Shown: one piece after another, positions 47,185 through 50,201 of the stretch
Layout: each line of letters begins with the position of its first letter
Position numbering within the stretch: position 1 is the first letter of the stretch
NCBI RefSeq assembly: GCF_005144475.1
Contig: NZ_SWJZ01000027.1
Span: 1 to 50,201, forward strand
Reading direction: 5' to 3'
Origin: Rhodobacter capsulatus
Lineage (GTDB): Bacteria; Pseudomonadota; Alphaproteobacteria; Rhodobacterales; Rhodobacteraceae
DNA: 50,201 bases
Notes under the pieces: model-generated
What the model was told of the DNA's origin: nothing
Database searches by the model: none
The model's input: the letters and a program-made list of their open reading frames with translations, nothing else
Program-made: the position numbers and the translations under genes

Positions 47185-49619
47185 CGGCCGCGCTTCCCAT
47201 TGACGACGTGCTGCCCGACCTGTGCGACGCCCTGCGCCGCGCCGGGCGGGCGGTGCTGATGGCGCCGCCGGGCGCGGGCAAGACCACCCGCGTTCCGCTG
47301 GCGCTGCTCGACCTTGTGCCCGGGCGCATCCTGATGCTGGAGCCGCGCCGTCTGGCCGCCCGCGCCGCCGCGGAACGGATGGCGGAAACCCTGGGCGAGA
47401 CGGTGGGGCAGCGCGTCGGCTACCGCATCCGCGGCGAGGCGAAGCTCTCGAAAGCGACCCGGATCGAGGTGGTGACCGAGGGGATCCTGACCCGGATGAT
47501 CCAGTCCGACCCGGAATTGACCGGCATCGGCTGCGTGATCTTCGACGAATTCCACGAACGCTCGTTGAATGCCGATCTGGGCCTCGCGCTGGTCTGGGAA
47601 GCGCGCACGGCATTGCGCCCGGATCTGAGCCTCGTCGTGATGTCGGCGACGCTGGATGCCGAGCCGGTCGCCGCGCTGCTCGACGACGCGCCGATCCTGC
47701 GGTCCGAGGGCCGCGCCTTTCCGGTCGAAACCCGCTGGCTCGGCCGCCCGCTCGCAGCGGGGATGCGGCTGGAACCCGCCGTGGCCGGGCTGGTCGAGCA
47801 GGCCGTGGCGGAAACCGCGGGCGGCGTCCTTGTCTTCCTGCCCGGCGAGGCCGAGATCCGTCGCACCGAATCGCTGCTGCGCGACCGGCTGCCCGCGGGG
47901 GTGCAGCTGCGCCCGCTTTTTGGCGCGATGGATTTTGCCGCGCAACGCGCCGCGATTGCGCCCTGCGAGAACGGTCGCAAGGTGGTGCTGGCCACGTCGA
48001 TCGCGGAAACCTCGCTGACGATTCAGGACATCCGCGTTGTCGTCGATGCCGGCCGCGCCCGGCGGCTGCGCTTCGATCCCGCCTCGGGGATGGCGCGGCT
48101 GGTGACCGAGCGCGTCTCGCGCGCCGAGGCCGAGCAACGCCGCGGCCGGGCGGGCCGCGTGGCCGAGGGCATCTGTTACCGGCTCTGGACCAGGGGCGAG
48201 GAAGGCGCGCTGCCCGGCTTCGCGCCGCCCGAAATGGCGGTGGCCGATCTGGCGGGCCTGGCGCTGGACCTTGCGCAATGGGGCAGCGACGGCGCGGACC
48301 TTGCCTTTCTGACCCCGCCGCCGGGCCCGGCTCTGGCCGAGGCGCGGGCGCTGCTCGAAAGCCTCGGCGCGCTTAAGGGCGGCCGGATCACCCCGCATGG
48401 CAAGGCGCTGGCCGCCCTGCCGCTGCACCCCCGCCTTGCCCATATGCTGGTGACGGCCGGGCCCGAGGCCGCGCCCCTTGCCGCGCTTTTGGAAGAACGC
48501 GACCCGATCCGCGGCGCCTCGGCCGATCTGACCCTGCGCCTTTCGGCCATCGCCAACCCGGGCCGGTTTGAGACCGACCACCCCGGCCAGCTGCACCGCG
48601 GCACGATCGAGCGCATCCGTCTGGAAGCCAAGCGCCTTGCCCGGATGGTCACGCCGGTCGCGGAGGTCTATTCCCCGGCCGAGCGGCTGGCGCTGGCCTA
48701 CCCCGACCGGATCGGGCTGCGCCGCAAGGGCGATGCCGCGCGCTATGTGCTCTCGGGCGGCAAGGGCGCGGTGGTGGACGAGACCGACGGTCTGGGCAAG
48801 CACCGGCTCGTCGTCGCCTCGGATCTGGACGGCGACCCGCGCGAAGCCCGGGTGCGGCAGGGGCTTACGCTCGCCGATGCCGAGCTGCGCCGCCTTTACG
48901 GCGACCGCATTGCCTGGGTCGATCGTTGCGAATGGAGCAAGCGCGAGGGCCGCGTGGTGGCCCGTCGGCAGGAACGTTTCGGCGCGCTCGTGCTCGAAGA
49001 CCGGCACTGGCCCGAGGCCCCGCCCGAGGCGATGGCGCGCGGCGCGCTGGACGGGCTGCGCCAGATCGGTCTGGTGCTGACGCCCGGCGCCGCCCGCTTC
49101 CGCGCCCGGGTGAACATCCTGCGCGCCGATGGCGTCGATCTGCCCGACCTGTCGGATGCCGCGCTTCTGGAGGGCGACATGCTGCTGCCCTGGCTCAGGA
49201 AAGCCCGCACCGAATCCGATCTGCGCCCTCTCGATCTGACCGAGGCTTTGCGGGCACAGCTTGACTGGGGCCAGATGGCGGAGCTGGACAGGCTCGTGCC
49301 CGGGCATTTCGAAACGCCGCTCGGGCGGCGCGTGCCGATCGACTATGGCGCCGAGGTGCCGACGATCGAGGTGAAGCTGCCCGAGATGTATGGGGTGACC
49401 ACCCATCCAAGCGTCGGGCCGAAGCGGCACCCGTTGCGGATCGAGCTTCTGTCGCCCGGCGGCACGCCGATTCAGGTGACGATGGACCTGCCCGGCTTCT
49501 GGGACGGCTCTTACGCCGAGGTCCGCAAGGAGATGCGCGGCCGCTATCCGCGCCACCCCTGGCCGGAAAACCCGCGCGAGGCCGACCCGACAACGCGGGC
49601 GAAACCGCGCGGCACCTAA
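47181..49619 (+). CDS. hrpB: ATP-dependent helicase HrpB
   Basis: The 812-residue DEAH-box helicase contains MAPPGAGKTTRVPLALL (motif I), IFDEFHERSLNADLGLALV (DEFH as motif II), VVMSATLDAEPV (III), TSIAETSLTIQDIRVVVDAG (V) and QRRGRAGRVAEGICYRLW (VI), then helicase-associated domains. It is an RNA/DNA helicase of unclear cellular role. Length and order match the HrpB family. The start is GTG overlapping the previous stop. The gene ends four bases into the opposed isochorismatase gene. Confidence 0.95.
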   Translation: MTAALPIDDVLPDLCDALRRAGRAVLMAPPGAGKTTRVPLALLDLVPGRILMLEPRRLAARAAAERMAETLGETVGQRVGYRIRGEAKLSKATRIEVVTEGILTRMIQSDPELTGIGCVIFDEFHERSLNADLGLALVWEARTALRPDLSLVVMSATLDAEPVAALLDDAPILRSEGRAFPVETRWLGRPLAAGMRLEPAVAGLVEQAVAETAGGVLVFLPGEAEIRRTESLLRDRLPAGVQLRPLFGAMDFAAQRAAIAPCENGRKVVLATSIAETSLTIQDIRVVVDAGRARRLRFDPASGMARLVTERVSRAEAEQRRGRAGRVAEGICYRLWTRGEEGALPGFAPPEMAVADLAGLALDLAQWGSDGADLAFLTPPPGPALAEARALLESLGALKGGRITPHGKALAALPLHPRLAHMLVTAGPEAAPLAALLEERDPIRGASADLTLRLSAIANPGRFETDHPGQLHRGTIERIRLEAKRLARMVTPVAEVYSPAERLALAYPDRIGLRRKGDAARYVLSGGKGAVVDETDGLGKHRLVVASDLDGDPREARVRQGLTLADAELRRLYGDRIAWVDRCEWSKREGRVVARRQERFGALVLEDRHWPEAPPEAMARGALDGLRQIGLVLTPGAARFRARVNILRADGVDLPDLSDAALLEGDMLLPWLRKARTESDLRPLDLTEALRAQLDWGQMAELDRLVPGHFETPLGRRVPIDYGAEVPTIEVKLPEMYGVTTHPSVGPKRHPLRIELLSPGGTPIQVTMDLPGFWDGSYAEVRKEMRGRYPRHPWPENPREADPTTRAKPRGT

Positions 49620-50161
49620 AGGCTGGCGATCACCTCGGGGCTGCTCGACAGCGTGGCGAAATCGGCGCCCAGCAGGCCGAAAGTAACCCGGGCGATCTCC
49701 TCGGCCGAAAGCCCCATGCCCGGCAGATCGAAGCCGAGACAGGCATCGCGCGGCAAGATCACCGCAAAGCCCAGGTCCGCCGCCGCCCGCACGGCCGAGG
49801 TGACGCAAAAGCCCAGCACCGCGCCCACGATGATCAGCCGGTCGATCCCATGGTCGCGCAGATGCGCCGCCAGATCGGTCGAGGCAAAGGCCGAAGAGGT
49901 GGATTTGACAAAGACCGCCTCGCCGGGCCAGGCCGCGTCACAGGGCATCGGCTGCGCGCCGGGGGCATCCGGGTGCAAGGGCGAGGCCGGATCGGCGTCG
50001 TGATGGCGCACATGCACGACGGCCACGCCCTTCGCCCGGCAAGCCGCCACCAAAGCCGCAATTGCCGCCCCGGCATCACGGTTCACCGCGGCGCGGCCTG
50101 CATCAAGCCGCGCCTGCATCTCTCTTTGCATGTCGATGATCAGAAGCGCGGTCTTGCCCAT
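49616..50161 (-). CDS. Isochorismatase-family cysteine hydrolase
   Basis: The 181-residue protein has the catalytic triad of the isochorismatase-like fold: D10 in LLIIDMQREM, K86 in FVKSTSSAF and C119 in GAVLGFCVTSAVRAA. Relatives cleave nicotinamide, N-carbamoylsarcosine or pyrazinamide; the substrate cannot be told from the sequence. The start at 50161 uses AAAAGGAATTGCG, contributed by repeat copy C. It is convergent with hrpB, overlapping by four bases. Confidence 0.9.
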   Translation of the reverse strand: MGKTALLIIDMQREMQARLDAGRAAVNRDAGAAIAALVAACRAKGVAVVHVRHHDADPASPLHPDAPGAQPMPCDAAWPGEAVFVKSTSSAFASTDLAAHLRDHGIDRLIIVGAVLGFCVTSAVRAAADLGFAVILPRDACLGFDLPGMGLSAEEIARVTFGLLGADFATLSSSPEVIASL

Positions 50162-50170
50162 CGCAATTCC

Positions 50171-50201
50171 TTTTATCTTGCGACAAATATCCCGGGGGTC
50201 C
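50171..50201 (-). repeat. Intergenic repeat element, copy C (cut by window end)
   Basis: On the minus strand: GGACCCCCGGGATATTTGTC then GCAAGATAAAA. It matches copies A and B and lies just upstream of the isochorismatase-like gene, providing part of its ribosome binding site. The hairpin that precedes it in other copies would lie outside the window. Confidence 0.7.

Noticed and set aside
47094-49808. 904-codon open frame on the minus strand
   Set aside because: It is a shadow of hrpB in high-G+C DNA, with low-complexity Arg/Gly/Ala composition and no family features.
1-50201. CRISPR array, rRNA operon, insertion sequence or intact prophage
   Set aside because: No regularly spaced identical repeats, no 16S/23S-like tracts, and no transposase or structural phage genes were seen.

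Overview
The window is high-G+C, gene-dense alphaproteobacterial chromosome, most likely a purple non-sulfur Rhodobacter close to R. capsulatus. The reasons are CydAB with a CydX peptide, an FAD/TldD/M16/ThrC arrangement, a DprA with a CtrA-like upstream box, MeaB, strong Rhodobacterales-type protein matches, and a repeated intergenic element of the form hairpin + ATATTT + GGCAAGATAAAAG. The organism assignment is inferred from sequence recall, not from a database search. I see no rRNA operon, CRISPR array, insertion sequence or complete prophage.

Layout. 1-2.9 kb (minus): cydA-cydB-cydX, a quinol bd-type oxidase operon. 3.1-7.5 kb: EcsC-family protein, two acetyl/flavin enzymes, a GT-B glycosyltransferase and an EamA exporter. 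7.65-9.06 kb (plus): mtnP-apt, a two-gene methylthioadenosine/adenine salvage operon ending in a strong terminator. 9.3-14.0 kb (minus): thrC, M16 peptidase and RimJ-like acetyltransferase joined by ATGA overlaps, then an FAD-linked D-2-hydroxyacid dehydrogenase. 14.2-20.1 kb (plus): tldD, dprA, topA, with a small secreted protein gene opposed. 20.2-21.6 kb: the two subunits of a 3-oxoacid CoA-transferase, followed by stacked terminators. 21.8-24.9 kb: a membrane flippase-like gene, a DprE1-like FAD oxidase and a DprE2-like reductase, which together look like a polyprenyl-phosphate-pentose epimerisation module. 24.9-28.6 kb: crotonase, two aminotransferases and a DUF305 protein. 28.7-31.9 kb: MsbA-like ABC exporter, YgfZ and a small conserved protein.

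32.0-35.9 kb (minus): a long acidic PopZ-like scaffold candidate, a TolC-family channel and a PIMT-family methyltransferase. 36.03 kb: tRNA-Cys(GCA), followed by a Cys-rich small ORF of phage-like appearance. 36.6-40.4 kb: a voltage-gated-type K+ channel with a C-terminal zinc ribbon, ettA, a lower-G+C DUF3800 gene with a TTG start that rides on ettA, and cutA. 40.4-40.55 kb: a tandem hairpin array. 40.6-42.4 kb (minus): lepA. 42.5-45.3 kb: a 17-codon ORF with a near-perfect ribosome binding site and an unknown gene behind it, a copper chaperone, a small periplasmic protein, LMW phosphatase, class III sirtuin and rpmB. 45.3-50.2 kb: meaB (minus), DUF3108 protein and hrpB (plus, GTGA overlap), and an isochorismatase-fold hydrolase (minus).

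Most genes are housekeeping or ordinary accessory genes. The parts most worth following up are the DprE1/DprE2/flippase cluster, the 17-codon ORF, the PopZ-like protein, the CtrA-like site before dprA, and the repeat and hairpin elements between genes.
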